DNA of 64,000 bases from Bacteroidota bacterium (lineage in GTDB: Bacteria > Bacteroidota > Bacteroidia > Flavobacteriales > Flavobacteriaceae). The stretch lies in the NCBI GenBank assembly GCA_018267095.1, contig JAFDZC010000017.1:1-64000 (forward strand), in the 5' to 3' direction. The translations under genes were made by a program, and so were the position numbers. Within the stretch, counting starts at the first letter, position 1; every line of letters starts with the position of its first letter. This document shows, piece by piece, positions 1-8,867 of this stretch. The notes beneath the pieces are model-generated. The model saw only the letters and a list, made by a program, of their open reading frames with translations. It was not told the origin of the DNA and searched no databases.

Positions 1-900
1 CATTGGTTACAGTAAAAGTATAACTTGCTGCAGCGGCAAGTCCGCTAACAGTATAAGTGGCTCCTGATCCAGCAATAGCTCCTGGGTTAATGGTCCACGT
101 TCCGGCTGGGAGTCCGGTAAGTTGTACACTACCTGTAGCTGTTGAGCAAGTTGGTTGTGTAACTGTTCCGATGGTTGGCGCAGAAGGTGTTGGTGGCTGT
201 GCATTGATGGTTGTTGATGTTGAAGCCGCCGAAGTACACCCAACCGAATTGGTTACGGTATAACTATAGTTGCTGGCAGTTAATCCTGAAATTGTATAAG
301 TTGCTCCAGAACCTGCAATGGCTCCTGGATTAATGGTCCAAGTTCCCGCCGGAAGTCCGGTAAGTTCAATACTTCCGGTAGCCGTTGAACAAGTTGGTTG
401 TGTAACTGTTCCGATGGTTGGCGCAGAAGGTGTTGGAGGCTGTGCGTTGATGGTCGTTGAAGCTGAGGCCGCAGAAGGACAACCAACCGAATTGGTTACG
501 GTAAAAGTATAACTTGCTGCAGCGGCAAGTCCGCTAACAGTATAAGTGGCTCCAGAACCTGCAATGGCTCCCGGATTAATGGTCCAAGTTCCCGCCGGAA
601 GCCCGGTAAGTTCAATACTTCCAGTTGCTGTTGAACAAGTTGGTTGTGTAATCGTTCCAATGGTTGGCGCAGAAGGTGTTGGTGGCTGTGCGTTGATAGT
701 TGCTGAGGCAGATGCGACTGAAGTACAGCCAAAAGAATTTTTTACCGTAAATGTATAACTACCTGTAGCAAGACCAGATACAGTATAGGTTGCGCCAGAA
801 CCCGTAATGGCTCCCGGATTAATGGTCCACGTTCCGGCTGGGAGTCCGGTAAGTTGTACACTACCGGTAGGCGTTGAGCAAGTTGGTTGGGTTATGGTGC
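1..900 (-). repeat. Tandem 243/246-bp intragenic repeats
   Basis: The marker beginning gttgagcaagttggtt (or gttgaacaag) recurs at 141, 384, 630 and 873, giving periods of 243, 246 and 243 bp, all multiples of three. The copies are nearly identical at DNA level over most of their length, and the array continues past base 1. The period keeps the reading frame, so copy number can change without breaking the protein. Confidence 0.9.
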
Positions 901-1810
901 CAATTACTGGAGCTGTTGGTGTGCTGGTTGCATCGCAACTCAAGGCTTGGCAGGTTTGAGAAGCTCCTATAAAACAATTGCCACCAGCTCCGATTGGAGT
1001 TATGAAAACAGTGACACTGTCTCCGGGATTAAGTCCGTTTTTTGTCCAAGTGAGAATATTTCCTGAAGTACCAAAAACGTATCCGCCACTGTTGATAGAA
1101 TATACAACTGTGTAGGTTGAAGCATTGGTCACAGCAGGCCATGTAAAGGTAACCGAATTGTATGTTGGCACCCCACAACTTATGGTAGGAGATAAAAGCG
1201 GCTTGATTGTTACCGGTATTGATGCCGTGCAACCACCTAAATTCATGTAGGTAATATTTACTGTTCCTGCAGCTACTCCGGTAACCAAACCGAAATTGTC
1301 AACTGTTGCAATTGAGGTGTTGGCTGAAGTCCATGGAGTTGAAGCATTGGGGAACAACGAACCAGTCAGTTGTACCGTTCCTCCCGCAGCACATGCTTCA
1401 GTCGGAGAAGGGCCAGTAACTGTTGGGTATGCACTTACGTATACATTTACAAAAGTTTGATTCCCTGCGTTATCTGAATAGCCAATACTGGTTGAGCCGA
1501 ATCCCACAGCAGTTACTAGTCCGGTATTGTCTACAGTCGCTACTGGTGTATTTGATGAAGACCATGGAGTGGTTGGATGCGGAACACCTGATCCGCCAGA
1601 CCCTGTGAGCTGGGTTGTTGAAGGTCCAGGCAAACAGATGCTGGTGTTTCCGGTAATTTGAATAGGTCCTAATAATCGATTGTTTTGGTTGGTAGTTTGC
1701 GCCGTTTTGAGGTTTTCATTTTGAGCAAAAGAAAATTCAACACGAATGGTAAGAATAATCAATGCGAGAAATAAGCTTTTTAAAACGGATTTGAGGGTTT
1801 TAATTTTCAT
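1..1810 (-). CDS. Repeat-rich secreted surface protein, Ig-like (partial, C-terminus off window)
   Basis: Reading from the ATG at 1810 the frame stays open for 603 codons to the window edge, so only the N-terminal part is present. Residues 1-30 form a signal peptide (MKIKTLKSVL start, cleavage likely at SFA-QN). Two bacterial Ig-like group 2 (Big_2) units follow, each with the hallmark S-x-N-T-x-x-A-T-V-D-x-x-G-L-V-T. After a linker with Cys residues, from about residue 303, come tandem units of 81-82 residues, each holding a TCSTATGS-like and a GTWTINPGA motif. Such proteins in Bacteroidota are usually large, secreted by the type IX system and carry a C-terminal sorting domain; that end is not visible here. 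Adhesion or gliding roles are possible but unproven. The apparent ORFs of 60-78 residues in this stretch on both strands are shadows of this frame. Confidence 0.85.
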   Translation of the reverse strand, partial: MKIKTLKSVLKSLFLALIILTIRVEFSFAQNENLKTAQTTNQNNRLLGPIQITGNTSICLPGPSTTQLTGSGGSGVPHPTTPWSSSNTPVATVDNTGLVTAVGFGSTSIGYSDNAGNQTFVNVYVSAYPTVTGPSPTEACAAGGTVQLTGSLFPNASTPWTSANTSIATVDNFGLVTGVAAGTVNITYMNLGGCTASIPVTIKPLLSPTISCGVPTYNSVTFTWPAVTNASTYTVVYSINSGGYVFGTSGNILTWTKNGLNPGDSVTVFITPIGAGGNCFIGASQTCQALSCDATSTPTAPVIGTITQPTCSTPTGSVQLTGLPAGTWTINPGAITGSGATYTVSGLATGSYTFTVKNSFGCTSVASASATINAQPPTPSAPTIGTITQPTCSTATGSIELTGLPAGTWTINPGAIAGSGATYTVSGLAAAASYTFTVTNSVGCPSAASASTTINAQPPTPSAPTIGTVTQPTCSTATGSIELTGLPAGTWTINPGAIAGSGATYTISGLTASNYSYTVTNSVGCTSAASTSTTINAQPPTPSAPTIGTVTQPTCSTATGSVQLTGLPAGTWTINPGAIAGSGATYTVSGLAAAASYTFTVTN

Positions 1811-1934
1811 ATTTTATGAGGGCTTCCTGACTTAACTTTTTGAATCAGGATTTATTTTTGTTTCTGTAAATTACATCGTCTAACAAGTTGTTTATGCATA
1901 TTTTAATATAGAAAAAGCACAAAAAACCAAGCTT

Positions 1935-1942
1935 CAAAATTA
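1935..1942 (-). promoter_or_regulatory. Candidate -7 box for the surface protein gene
   Basis: On the minus strand this reads TAATTTTG, matching the Bacteroidota -7 consensus TAnnTTTG, about 125 nt before the ATG at 1810. No well-spaced TTTG -33 box was found, so this is only a candidate. The rest of 1811-2048 holds a short tcctga/tcagga hairpin near 1824-1850 and AT-rich sequence without a gene. Confidence 0.35.
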
Positions 1943-2048
1943 TATTTTTTTTGGTAGAAATATAGTTCAAAACCTTAAAATTTAAAGAAATGTTAATTTT
2001 AGTTTTTAACATTTTTAAAGACGAAAGTTTATCTCGTTTTTTAAAGCA

Positions 2049-2084
2049 TAAAAAAACCCCGAAAAGTTTGGCTTTCGAGGTTGT
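2049..2084 (-). terminator. Rho-independent terminator of the DUF3276 gene
   Basis: Stem AACCTCGAAA / TTTCGGGGTT on the minus strand with an 8-nt loop, followed directly by a run of T. It lies 18 nt past the stop codon of the DUF3276 gene. Confidence 0.85.
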
Positions 2085-2102
2085 TTTTAGGGTTGGATTT
2101 TG

Positions 2103-2474
2103 TTAAATATCGTCAAAATCTACATCGGTGAAATTCTTGTTTTGAGCATCATCAAAACTGCGCTCGGCATATTCTCTTTTAAAGTCTTTTTGATGTCTTT
2201 CTGAGATTACTTCTTCGCCTTTTTGATTGAGCACGTATGAAGTCATATCGTTTAAGATTTCTGCAAAAGCGGCAAAATCTTCTTTGTATAAATAAATTTT
2301 GTGCTTTTTAAAGTGAAAAGATCCGTCGTCTTCAGTAAATTTTTTACTCTCGGTAATCGTGATGTAATAATCTTCAGCTTTGGTTGCGCGCACATCAAAA
2401 AAATACGTTCTTCTTCCGGCTCTGAGTACTTTTGAAAAAATTTCTTCTTTCTCTAGCATATCATTTTCTCTCAT
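2103..2474 (-). CDS. PUR-family DNA/RNA-binding protein (DUF3276)
   Basis: A 123-residue protein with the typical DUF3276 opening EEIFSKVLRAGRRTYFFDVR and the ITESKKF and HKIYLYKEDF segments that make up the PUR-alpha-like fold. Family members in Bacteroidota and spirochaetes bind single-stranded DNA or RNA; the precise target here is unknown. The C-terminal tail (from about residue 105) is acidic and likely disordered (FTDVDFDDI). The start MRENDML matches the family's usual N-terminus as I recall it; a second ATG five codons later is possible. It is a single gene with its own terminator, 65 nt downstream of the ABC exporter on the same strand. Confidence 0.85.
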   Translation of the reverse strand: MRENDMLEKEEIFSKVLRAGRRTYFFDVRATKAEDYYITITESKKFTEDDGSFHFKKHKIYLYKEDFAAFAEILNDMTSYVLNQKGEEVISERHQKDFKREYAERSFDDAQNKNFTDVDFDDI

Positions 2475-2539
2475 ATCCTACGGTCTGTTAATTTGGTTAA
2501 TGTTCGTCCAAAAATGATAAAAATTGTATTACAAAACAA

Positions 2540-4303
2540 CTATTCAGACATTTCTTTTTCTGAAAGTTGTTTAAGGTATAACTCGGCATAATAACCTTCT
2601 TGGTTTATGAGTTGATTGTGAGTGCCTTGTTGAATAATCTTCCCTTGATCGAGCACGATAATTTTGTCTGCATTTTTGGCTGACGATACGCGATGACTCA
2701 CAATTACGGTGGTTTTATCTTTGCAAAAATCCATCAAATGCGTCAAAATAATTTCTTCTGTTTCGGTGTCCACCGCTGATAAACAGTCGTCTAACAACAA
2801 AATAGGAGCGTCTTTAATCAATGCGCGCGCAATCGAAACGCGTTGTTTTTGTCCGCCCGAAAGTGTAATCCCACGTTCGCCCAAAACGGTTTCATACGCA
2901 TTGTTAAATTGCATAATGTTGTCATGTACTACTGCTTTTTTTGCCGCCAAAATCACTTGGTCATCCGAGGCGTTTTCGTTGCCGAATTTGATGTTGTTTT
3001 TGATGGTATCCGAAAACAAAAAAGCATCTTGCGGAACGGTTCCGATGCTGTTTCTTAAATCATATAAATTGACTTGGCCAATTGGTTTTCCGTCTATCAA
3101 AATCTCGCCGTTTGTGGTATCGTACAATCGACAAATCAGCGATAAAACAGAAGATTTTCCGGCGCCTGTTTTACCCAAAATCGCCAAGGTTTCGCCTTTT
3201 TTGACCGAAAAACTGATGTTGTTGATGGCCTCGATGTTTGTGTCGTCATAAGTTAGGCTTACGTTTTTGAACTCAATATTTCCCTCAATAACGGTTGGTT
3301 GTGGATGTAGGTTTAGAATATCGGGTTGAATTTTCAAAAATTCATTGATGCGTTTCTGCGAGGCTTCGGCTTCTTGCACCATTGATGAAACCCAACCAAA
3401 CGAAGCAACCGGCCAAGTAAGCATGTTGATATATAGAATGAACTCGGCAATAGTTCCAATGCTCTGAATGCTGCCGTTGATGTACATCATTCCGCCAAAA
3501 TAAATCACCACCAAATTACTCGTGCCAATCAATGCGAGCATCAGCGGTCCAAATAGTGAATTCGCTTGGGCCAAATGCAAACTTTTGGTTTTGCTTTCTT
3601 GAGACAAATCACTCAATTGATCTTGGTATTGATTTTCGAGCGAATAAGCCTTAATCACGCGAATTCCCGAAAAAACTTCTTGGGTAAAACTCGATATTTT
3701 TGACAGGTATTGCTGAAAAATAGTGCTGCGCTTGTTGATTTCTGAGCTGAGTTTAAAAATGGCGTATGAAAGCAGCGGCAGTGGCAACAATGAATATAGG
3801 GTCAATTTTGGCGACACGTGATACATATAAACAATCACAATGGCAAAGCGAATAATGGTGTTGATGGTATACATCACTGCCGGCCCAACATACATGCGTA
3901 CTTTGCTGACATCTTCGCTGATGCGGTTCATTAAATCACCGGTTCGATTTTGTTTGTAGAAATTTTGCGAGAGATTCTCGTATTGTTTGAAAACTTCATT
4001 TTTGAGGTCAAATTCAATGTGGCGCGACATCACAATCAAGGTTTGTCGCATCAAAAAAGTCAAAAATCCAGCGACAATCGTCGTTAAAATAATCAACAAA
4101 ATATTGTGGATGAGTTCTTGCCTAATCATTGAAACCGGAGCGTGAGATTGATGAGAGAAATCTTCAATCGCCTTAAAAGAACTACTGATGAGTTTGGGTG
4201 TATACAGTGAGAAGATTTGCGCCACAATCGTGATGACAATTCCCGTTAAAAAGTGGTATTTATATTTGACGAAATATTTATTTAAATACTGTAGTTCTTT
4301 CAT
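2540..4303 (-). CDS. ABC exporter, fused permease and ATPase
   Basis: A 587-residue half-transporter of the MsbA/MdlA class. About six membrane helices lie in residues 15-300 (ABC_membrane domain) and the nucleotide-binding domain spans about 340-580. Walker A GKTGAGKS is at 377-384, the signature LSGGQ at 481-485, and the H-loop His at 537. Walker B (ILLLDD, 501-506) ends in Asp where most exporters have the catalytic Glu, and is followed by CLSAVD. This is the pattern of MdlA/LmrC/TM287-like halves that usually pair with a second subunit having a normal site, but no partner gene is adjacent. Substrate cannot be told from sequence; lipid or drug export is typical of the family. It stands alone on the minus strand, divergent from leucine dehydrogenase. 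Confidence 0.9.
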   Translation of the reverse strand: MKELQYLNKYFVKYKYHFLTGIVITIVAQIFSLYTPKLISSSFKAIEDFSHQSHAPVSMIRQELIHNILLIILTTIVAGFLTFLMRQTLIVMSRHIEFDLKNEVFKQYENLSQNFYKQNRTGDLMNRISEDVSKVRMYVGPAVMYTINTIIRFAIVIVYMYHVSPKLTLYSLLPLPLLSYAIFKLSSEINKRSTIFQQYLSKISSFTQEVFSGIRVIKAYSLENQYQDQLSDLSQESKTKSLHLAQANSLFGPLMLALIGTSNLVVIYFGGMMYINGSIQSIGTIAEFILYINMLTWPVASFGWVSSMVQEAEASQKRINEFLKIQPDILNLHPQPTVIEGNIEFKNVSLTYDDTNIEAINNISFSVKKGETLAILGKTGAGKSSVLSLICRLYDTTNGEILIDGKPIGQVNLYDLRNSIGTVPQDAFLFSDTIKNNIKFGNENASDDQVILAAKKAVVHDNIMQFNNAYETVLGERGITLSGGQKQRVSIARALIKDAPILLLDDCLSAVDTETEEIILTHLMDFCKDKTTVIVSHRVSSAKNADKIIVLDQGKIIQQGTHNQLINQEGYYAELYLKQLSEKEMSE

Positions 4304-4449
4304 TTTATTAAGACAATCCGGAAATAAATGATTGATTTTTAGTTAAATTAAAAGTGATTGTGTAGCGATTGAAATAAGTTGATAAAAATGATTTTTTTAA
4401 CAAAATGACAATTAAAACCAAATATATTATGATATTCTGATTTTAATGA

Positions 4450-4457
4450 TAATTTTG
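4450..4457 (+). promoter_or_regulatory. Candidate -7 box for leucine dehydrogenase
   Basis: TAATTTTG matches TAnnTTTG, 42 nt before the ATG at 4499. The 195-bp gap to the divergent ABC gene is AT-rich and must hold both promoters; no clear -33 TTTG was found at the right distance. Confidence 0.5.
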
Positions 4458-4498
4458 CGTAGCATTTTTAAAGATGCCCCCAATTTAAATTTCAAATT

Positions 4499-5596
4499 AT
4501 GACTTCAGAAATCCTTACTCCAAAAGAGCTTCACAAAGTTGATCCGGTCTTCGGACAAGTATCGTTTGACAACCACGAGCAAATCGTTTTTTGCAACGAC
4601 AAAGATACTGGATTAAAAGCAATAATAGGTATTCACAACACAGTTTTAGGACCGGCTTTGGGCGGAACGCGCATGTGGAAATATACCAACGAGTGGGAAG
4701 CCTTAAACGATGTTTTGCGTCTATCGCGCGGAATGACTTATAAATCAGCTGTTTCAGGCTTGAATTTAGGGGGCGGAAAAGCGGTCATTATTGCCGACGC
4801 AAAAACCGAAAAAACACCTGAAATGATCATCAAGTTTGGTCAGTTTATCGATTCGCTTAGCGGGAAATACATCACAGCCGAAGATGTTGGAACCACCACC
4901 GCTGATATGGATTTGATCCGAGACTATACTTCATATGTAACCGGAATTTCAGAATCGCGCGGTGGTTCAGGAAATCCATCTCCGGTAACGGCATACGGTG
5001 TGTATATGGGTATGAAAGCTGCTGCCCAATTCCAATTCGGATCAGACAATTTGAGTGGTAAAAAAGTTTTGGTTCAAGGAATTGGTCACGTGGGTGAAAC
5101 CTTGGTAGATTATTTAACCAAAGAAGGCGCCTTGGTGCAAATTACCGACATCAACGAAGGCAGATTGCATGAAATTGAAAGTAAATATGGCGCTACTATA
5201 TATAGAGGTGCTGATTTGTACAGTGCTGATGTAGATATCTATGCGCCTTGTGCTTTGGGTGCGACCATCAACGACGAAACCATTCACCGAATCAAAGCGC
5301 GCGTGATTGCCGGAGCTGCCAACAACCAATTGGCCAACGAAGTCGTACACGGACAATTGCTCAAAGATATGGGCATTGCTTATGCGCCTGACTTCTTAAT
5401 CAATGCGGGTGGTATCATCAATGTGTATGGAGAAATTGTAGGTTACGGAAAAGACGAAGCCATGCGCAGAACTGAAAATATCTATAATACTACACTCGAA
5501 ATCTTCAACTTTGCACAAACCCAAGGTGTAACCACGCATCAAGCGGCTCTGTCTATTGCTGAAAAACGCATCGAAGACCGAAAGCGAGAAAAATAA
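4499..5596 (+). CDS. Leucine (Glu/Leu/Phe/Val) dehydrogenase
   Basis: A 365-residue NAD-dependent amino-acid dehydrogenase that reversibly deaminates branched-chain amino acids to 2-oxoacids plus ammonia in the cytoplasm. The substrate domain carries GPALGGTRMW at 51-60 and the catalytic-lysine segment NLGGGKAVI (Lys94), with a second conserved Lys82. The NAD fold has GIGHVG at 193-198. Length and motifs fit leucine dehydrogenase better than glutamate dehydrogenase (about 450 residues). It is a single gene followed by a strong hairpin at 5635. It feeds branched-chain amino-acid breakdown or the supply of precursors for branched fatty acids, which are abundant in flavobacteria (known biology, not seen here). 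Confidence 0.9.
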   Translation: MTSEILTPKELHKVDPVFGQVSFDNHEQIVFCNDKDTGLKAIIGIHNTVLGPALGGTRMWKYTNEWEALNDVLRLSRGMTYKSAVSGLNLGGGKAVIIADAKTEKTPEMIIKFGQFIDSLSGKYITAEDVGTTTADMDLIRDYTSYVTGISESRGGSGNPSPVTAYGVYMGMKAAAQFQFGSDNLSGKKVLVQGIGHVGETLVDYLTKEGALVQITDINEGRLHEIESKYGATIYRGADLYSADVDIYAPCALGATINDETIHRIKARVIAGAANNQLANEVVHGQLLKDMGIAYAPDFLINAGGIINVYGEIVGYGKDEAMRRTENIYNTTLEIFNFAQTQGVTTHQAALSIAEKRIEDRKREK

Positions 5597-5626
5597 AATC
5601 TGAATTCTCAGAATCAATAATATTCT

Positions 5627-5634
5627 TATTTTTG
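5627..5634 (+). promoter_or_regulatory. Candidate -7 box for nusB
   Basis: TATTTTTG fits TAnnTTTG exactly. Transcription would start near 5641, inside the following hairpin's 5' arm, 53 nt before the GTG start of nusB. Confidence 0.5.
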
Positions 5635-5672
5635 CGGAGCGATTCCCACCAGAGTCGCTCCGTTTAATTTTT
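5635..5672 (+). terminator. Hairpin plus T-run between leucine dehydrogenase and nusB
   Basis: Perfect 8-bp stem CGGAGCGA (5635-5642) / TCGCTCCG (5655-5662) with a 12-nt loop and then TTTAATTTTT. It works as a plausible terminator for leucine dehydrogenase. It directly abuts the nusB -7 box, so part of it could also lie in the nusB leader. Confidence 0.7.
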
Positions 5673-5686
5673 AAAGTTCTTTATCA

Positions 5687-6631
5687 GTGCTCAACAGGCG
5701 ACATATCCGTGTAAAAGTGATGCAGTCTATTTATGCCATGCATCAAACAGGTTCAGACCAATTAGAAAAGGAAGAAAAATTCCTGCTGTACAGCATTGAA
5801 AATATGCTTGATTTGTATCTGCTCATGCTTTCGGCTGTGATTGAAATTCGCCAGAAAGAACAAGAGTATCAAGAAAAAGCGCGCACCAAACATTTGGCCA
5901 CCGCCGAAGAAAAAAATCCCAATAAAAAATTCATCCACAACGCAGTCTTCAATATGTTGGCCGAGAATCAATCGCTTTTGCAAGCTATTGAGTATCGAAA
6001 AATCAACAATTGGAAACTCAATGACGACTATATTTTGCTGTTGCTCGACCACATCAAACAATCAGATTTGTATGCGGCCTACATGAAAAACCGCGTTAAT
6101 AAATTTGACGAAGACCGTGACTTTGCGGTTCATCTATTTGCCGATTTGATTGCGAGCAACGAAAAACTCTACGATTACCTAGAAGATTTCAAACTTACTT
6201 GGGCCGATGATATTCCGGTGGTCAACACACAAATCATCAAACAACTCAAAGCAATTAAGTCAGATAAAGACGCAACTTTTCAGGTTCCTAAGTTGTACAA
6301 AGACGAAGATGACCGCGCTTTTGCCATCGATTTGTTCCGCAAAACTGTGCTCAACGAAAAAGACTTTGTCAAATTCTACGAAAACAAAACGCCCAATTGG
6401 GACACCGAGCGCATTGCCGAAATCGATACGATCATCCTCAAAATGGCCATTGCTGAATTCTTGAAATTTCCGTCAATTCCGGTCAAAGTAACCATCAACG
6501 AATACCTTGAAATTGCCAAAGAATATTCAACCCCTAAAAGCAGTATTTTTATCAACGGAATTCTCGATAATTTGGTCAAAGAATTTCAAACCGATGGCAA
6601 ACTCAACAAAACCGGTCGCGGTTTAATGTAA
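5687..6631 (+). CDS. nusB: Transcription antitermination protein NusB, long form
   Basis: A 314-residue protein whose C-terminal half (about 175-305) is the all-helical NusB fold: the FAIDLFRKTV helix, WDTERIAEIDTIILKMAI, VTINEYLEIAKEYS and FINGILDNL motifs. NusB joins NusE (S10) at boxA sites in rRNA leaders to prevent early termination. Classical NusB has about 140 residues; the roughly 170-residue helical N-terminal extension is usual for Bacteroidota. It begins with GTG at 5687 (MLNRRHIRVKVMQSIYA, the standard family N-terminus), with no ATG suitable upstream. yajC follows after 30 nt, probably in the same operon. Confidence 0.92.
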   Translation: MLNRRHIRVKVMQSIYAMHQTGSDQLEKEEKFLLYSIENMLDLYLLMLSAVIEIRQKEQEYQEKARTKHLATAEEKNPNKKFIHNAVFNMLAENQSLLQAIEYRKINNWKLNDDYILLLLDHIKQSDLYAAYMKNRVNKFDEDRDFAVHLFADLIASNEKLYDYLEDFKLTWADDIPVVNTQIIKQLKAIKSDKDATFQVPKLYKDEDDRAFAIDLFRKTVLNEKDFVKFYENKTPNWDTERIAEIDTIILKMAIAEFLKFPSIPVKVTINEYLEIAKEYSTPKSSIFINGILDNLVKEFQTDGKLNKTGRGLM

Positions 6632-6661
6632 ATCTAAAAATCAAAATTTAAAACTGATAAC

Positions 6662-6937
6662 ATGGCACAAATCCAACAATTTTTACCGTTCATTTTGATG
6701 TTTGTGGTGATTTATTTCTTTATGATTCGCCCACAACAAAAACGAATGAAACTTGAAAAACAATTCGAAGCCGATTTGAAAGTAGGTGACAAAATCGTAA
6801 CCAAAAGCGGGTTGCACGGTAAAATTGCCGAGCTTGCTGAAACGACCATCATCATTGAGACCATGTCGGGCAAACTCAAAATGGAGCGATCAGCTATTTC
6901 AATGGAAATGAGCGCAGCGCTTAACAAGAAAGCATAA
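6662..6937 (+). CDS. yajC: Preprotein translocase subunit YajC
   Basis: A 91-residue protein with one N-terminal membrane helix (about residues 6-22, FLPFILMFVVIYFFMIRP) followed by the signature RPQQKRMK and a soluble domain with the GDKIVTKSGLHGKI motif. YajC is an accessory subunit associated with SecDF and SecYEG in the inner membrane. It lies 30 nt after nusB on the same strand and is followed by a bidirectional terminator. The length is normal for the family. Confidence 0.93.
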   Translation: MAQIQQFLPFILMFVVIYFFMIRPQQKRMKLEKQFEADLKVGDKIVTKSGLHGKIAELAETTIIIETMSGKLKMERSAISMEMSAALNKKA

Positions 6938-6954
6938 CTTAACTTCAACAAAAA

Positions 6955-6980
6955 AGCCTCCGTTTTCAGGAGGCTTTTTT
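6955..6980. terminator. Bidirectional terminator between yajC and a convergent gene
   Basis: Stem GCCTCC (6956-6961) / GGAGGC (6969-6974) with a 7-nt loop, A-run on the left and T-run on the right, so it can end transcription on both strands. Confidence 0.9.
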
Positions 6981-7561
6981 TATTTGTATTGGTCGTTCAA
7001 TCCTTTTCCGGCCAGAATCATGGGTTTGATTTTTTCCATGCGCGTGATTTTGGTTTCCTCGCGTTTAGCAGTATCAATGTATTCCATGTATTCTCGCTGT
7101 TTATAAGGTGTGAGTTGTTCAAAATGCTCTTTCAAAAGTTCGTCTTCGGCGAGTTGATGATGTAAAAACCCACTGATGATGGTGGCTTTTTTCTCGGGTT
7201 TGTGCACCAATCCTTTTTCTTCGTTGGATATAGCCTCGGCGATATAAGCCAAAATCATTGATTCGTTGATTTCGGATTTATCATAAAACCTCCATTGACG
7301 CAAGGCTTTGGTGACGCCTTCTTGTGCATTGACCAAAACTTTTGCTTCATCTTTGAGATAGACACCATTAAAAAACCAAATGGTAAAATAATTTTTAAAT
7401 CCGCCCAAGCCAATGATGTTTTTGCCGTTGTGCGTATAGACTTCGCTGCCCCATTTTCGGGTTTCAACCAAAGTTGTTTGTGCCATGATGCTTTTGAGCA
7501 AATCTAGTTCTTCCGCCCAGCTGTTGACTTTGTCCCAAGTATGTTTGGCCTCGTCTTTCAA
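6980..7561 (-). CDS. YdeI/OmdA-family protein with DUF1801 domain
   Basis: A 193-residue cytoplasmic protein. The N-terminal part (about 15-115) is a DUF1801 fold with KWGSEVYTHNGKNIIGLGGFKNY. The C-terminal part (about 135-190) has the YdeI/OmpD-associated helical motif LTPYKQREYMEYIDTAKREE. Family function is poorly known; B. subtilis YdeI has been linked to antimicrobial peptide tolerance. The start is TTG at 7561, which abuts the pepT stop codon, so translation is probably coupled. A start at the later ATG (residue 26) would remove a helix that homologues keep. Last gene of a pepT operon. Confidence 0.8.
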   Translation of the reverse strand: MKDEAKHTWDKVNSWAEELDLLKSIMAQTTLVETRKWGSEVYTHNGKNIIGLGGFKNYFTIWFFNGVYLKDEAKVLVNAQEGVTKALRQWRFYDKSEINESMILAYIAEAISNEEKGLVHKPEKKATIISGFLHHQLAEDELLKEHFEQLTPYKQREYMEYIDTAKREETKITRMEKIKPMILAGKGLNDQYK

Positions 7562-8830
7562 TTATTTTGATTTTTTAGTTTTCTTTTTGAAGTCGGTTGT
7601 GGCGGTTAATTCGGCGATGCGCACAATCACATCGACGGCTTTTTGAATGCTCTCTACCGGCACGTATTCATATTTTCCGTGGAAGTTATGACCACCGGCA
7701 AAAATATTCGGGCAAGGCAATCCCATGTACGACAATCTGCAACCATCGGTTCCGCCGCGAATGGGTTTAATGAGTGGTTTGATGCCCAAATCTTTCATGG
7801 CTTTTTCGGCCAAATCTACAATATGCATCACCGGGGTGACTTTCTCTTTCATATTATAGTATTGATCTTTGATTTCAGCTATAGCAATATCTTGGCCGAA
7901 TTGTTTGGCAAATTTGCGGTTGATTTTTTTGACCACATCGGCCACATGTTTTTTACGCGCCTTGAACTTTTGCATATCGTGGTCGCGAATAATCAGTTCT
8001 ACTTTTGATTCTTCGATGCTGCCCGAAAGTCCGGTTACGTGGTAAAAACCTTCGTAGCCTTTGGTTTCTTGAGGCGTTTCATTTTTGGGTAATTCATTGA
8101 TGAAATCATTGGCAATCAGCATCGAATTGATCATTTTGCCCTTGGCATAACCCGGATGCACGCTTTTGCCTTTGAAGATAATTTTGGCTCCGGCGGCATT
8201 AAAGTTTTCGTATTCGAGTTCGCCCACTTGGCTTCCGTCCATGGTGTAGGCCCAATCAGCACCGAATTTTTTGACATCAAACAAATCAGCTCCGCGGCCA
8301 ATTTCTTCATCAGGCGTAAAACCCACGCGAATTTTTCCGTGTTTGATGTGCGGATTTTGAATCAAATATTCCATCGCCGAAACGATTTCGGTCAATCCGG
8401 CTTTGTCATCGGCACCGAGCAAAGTCAATCCGTCGGTCACAATAAGCGTTTGTCCTTTATATAAGAGCAAATCTTTAAAATAACTCGGAGACAGAACAAT
8501 GTTTTCTTTTTGATTCAAAACAATATCGCCGCCATCGTAGTTTTTGACCACGCGCGGATTCACGTTTGCTCCGGTAAAATCAGGCGAAGTATCGTAATGC
8601 GAAACAAACCCAATGGTCGGAACTTTGTGGTTTACATTCGATGGCAAAGTGCCCATCACATAACCGTTCTGGTCGATGGTTACTTCGGTCATACCGATGC
8701 TCTTGAGTTCTTCGGCAAGTTTATTGGCCAAAACGAGTTGTTTGGCGGTGCTGGGTGTTGTGGGTGAATTCGCGTCTGATTCAGTGTCAATGGTCACGTA
8801 GCTAATGAAGCGGTCAATAAGGTGTTGCAT
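7562..8830 (-). CDS. pepT: Peptidase T (tripeptide aminopeptidase)
   Basis: A 422-residue zinc peptidase of family M20B that removes the N-terminal residue of tripeptides in the cytoplasm. Visible active-site features are HYDTSPDF (His78, Asp80), GADDKAG with the bridging Asp141, and [10 protein letters not shown] (Glu175/Glu176). The C-terminal [10 protein letters not shown] and [10 protein letters not shown] motifs are also present. The length is near the 410 residues usual for PepT, with a Lys-rich tail. The start [18 protein letters not shown] is canonical. The next gene begins directly after its stop. Confidence 0.95.
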   Translation of the reverse strand: MQHLIDRFISYVTIDTESDANSPTTPSTAKQLVLANKLAEELKSIGMTEVTIDQNGYVMGTLPSNVNHKVPTIGFVSHYDTSPDFTGANVNPRVVKNYDGGDIVLNQKENIVLSPSYFKDLLLYKGQTLIVTDGLTLLGADDKAGLTEIVSAMEYLIQNPHIKHGKIRVGFTPDEEIGRGADLFDVKKFGADWAYTMDGSQVGELEYENFNAAGAKIIFKGKSVHPGYAKGKMINSMLIANDFINELPKNETPQETKGYEGFYHVTGLSGSIEESKVELIIRDHDMQKFKARKKHVADVVKKINRKFAKQFGQDIAIAEIKDQYYNMKEKVTPVMHIVDLAEKAMKDLGIKPLIKPIRGGTDGCRLSYMGLPCPNIFAGGHNFHGKYEYVPVESIQKAVDVIVRIAELTATTDFKKKTKKSK

Positions 8831-8867
8831 TTTTTTATTTTTTCTGTTTTAAAGATACAAATCTGAA

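Noticed and set aside
7..758. Short ORFs of 60-78 codons on both strands in the first 760 bases
   Set aside because: They are shadows of the single long minus-strand surface-protein frame that starts at 1810.
2709..3251. A 180-codon plus-strand ORF inside the ABC exporter
   Set aside because: It is antisense to the well-conserved nucleotide-binding domain, with no own signals.
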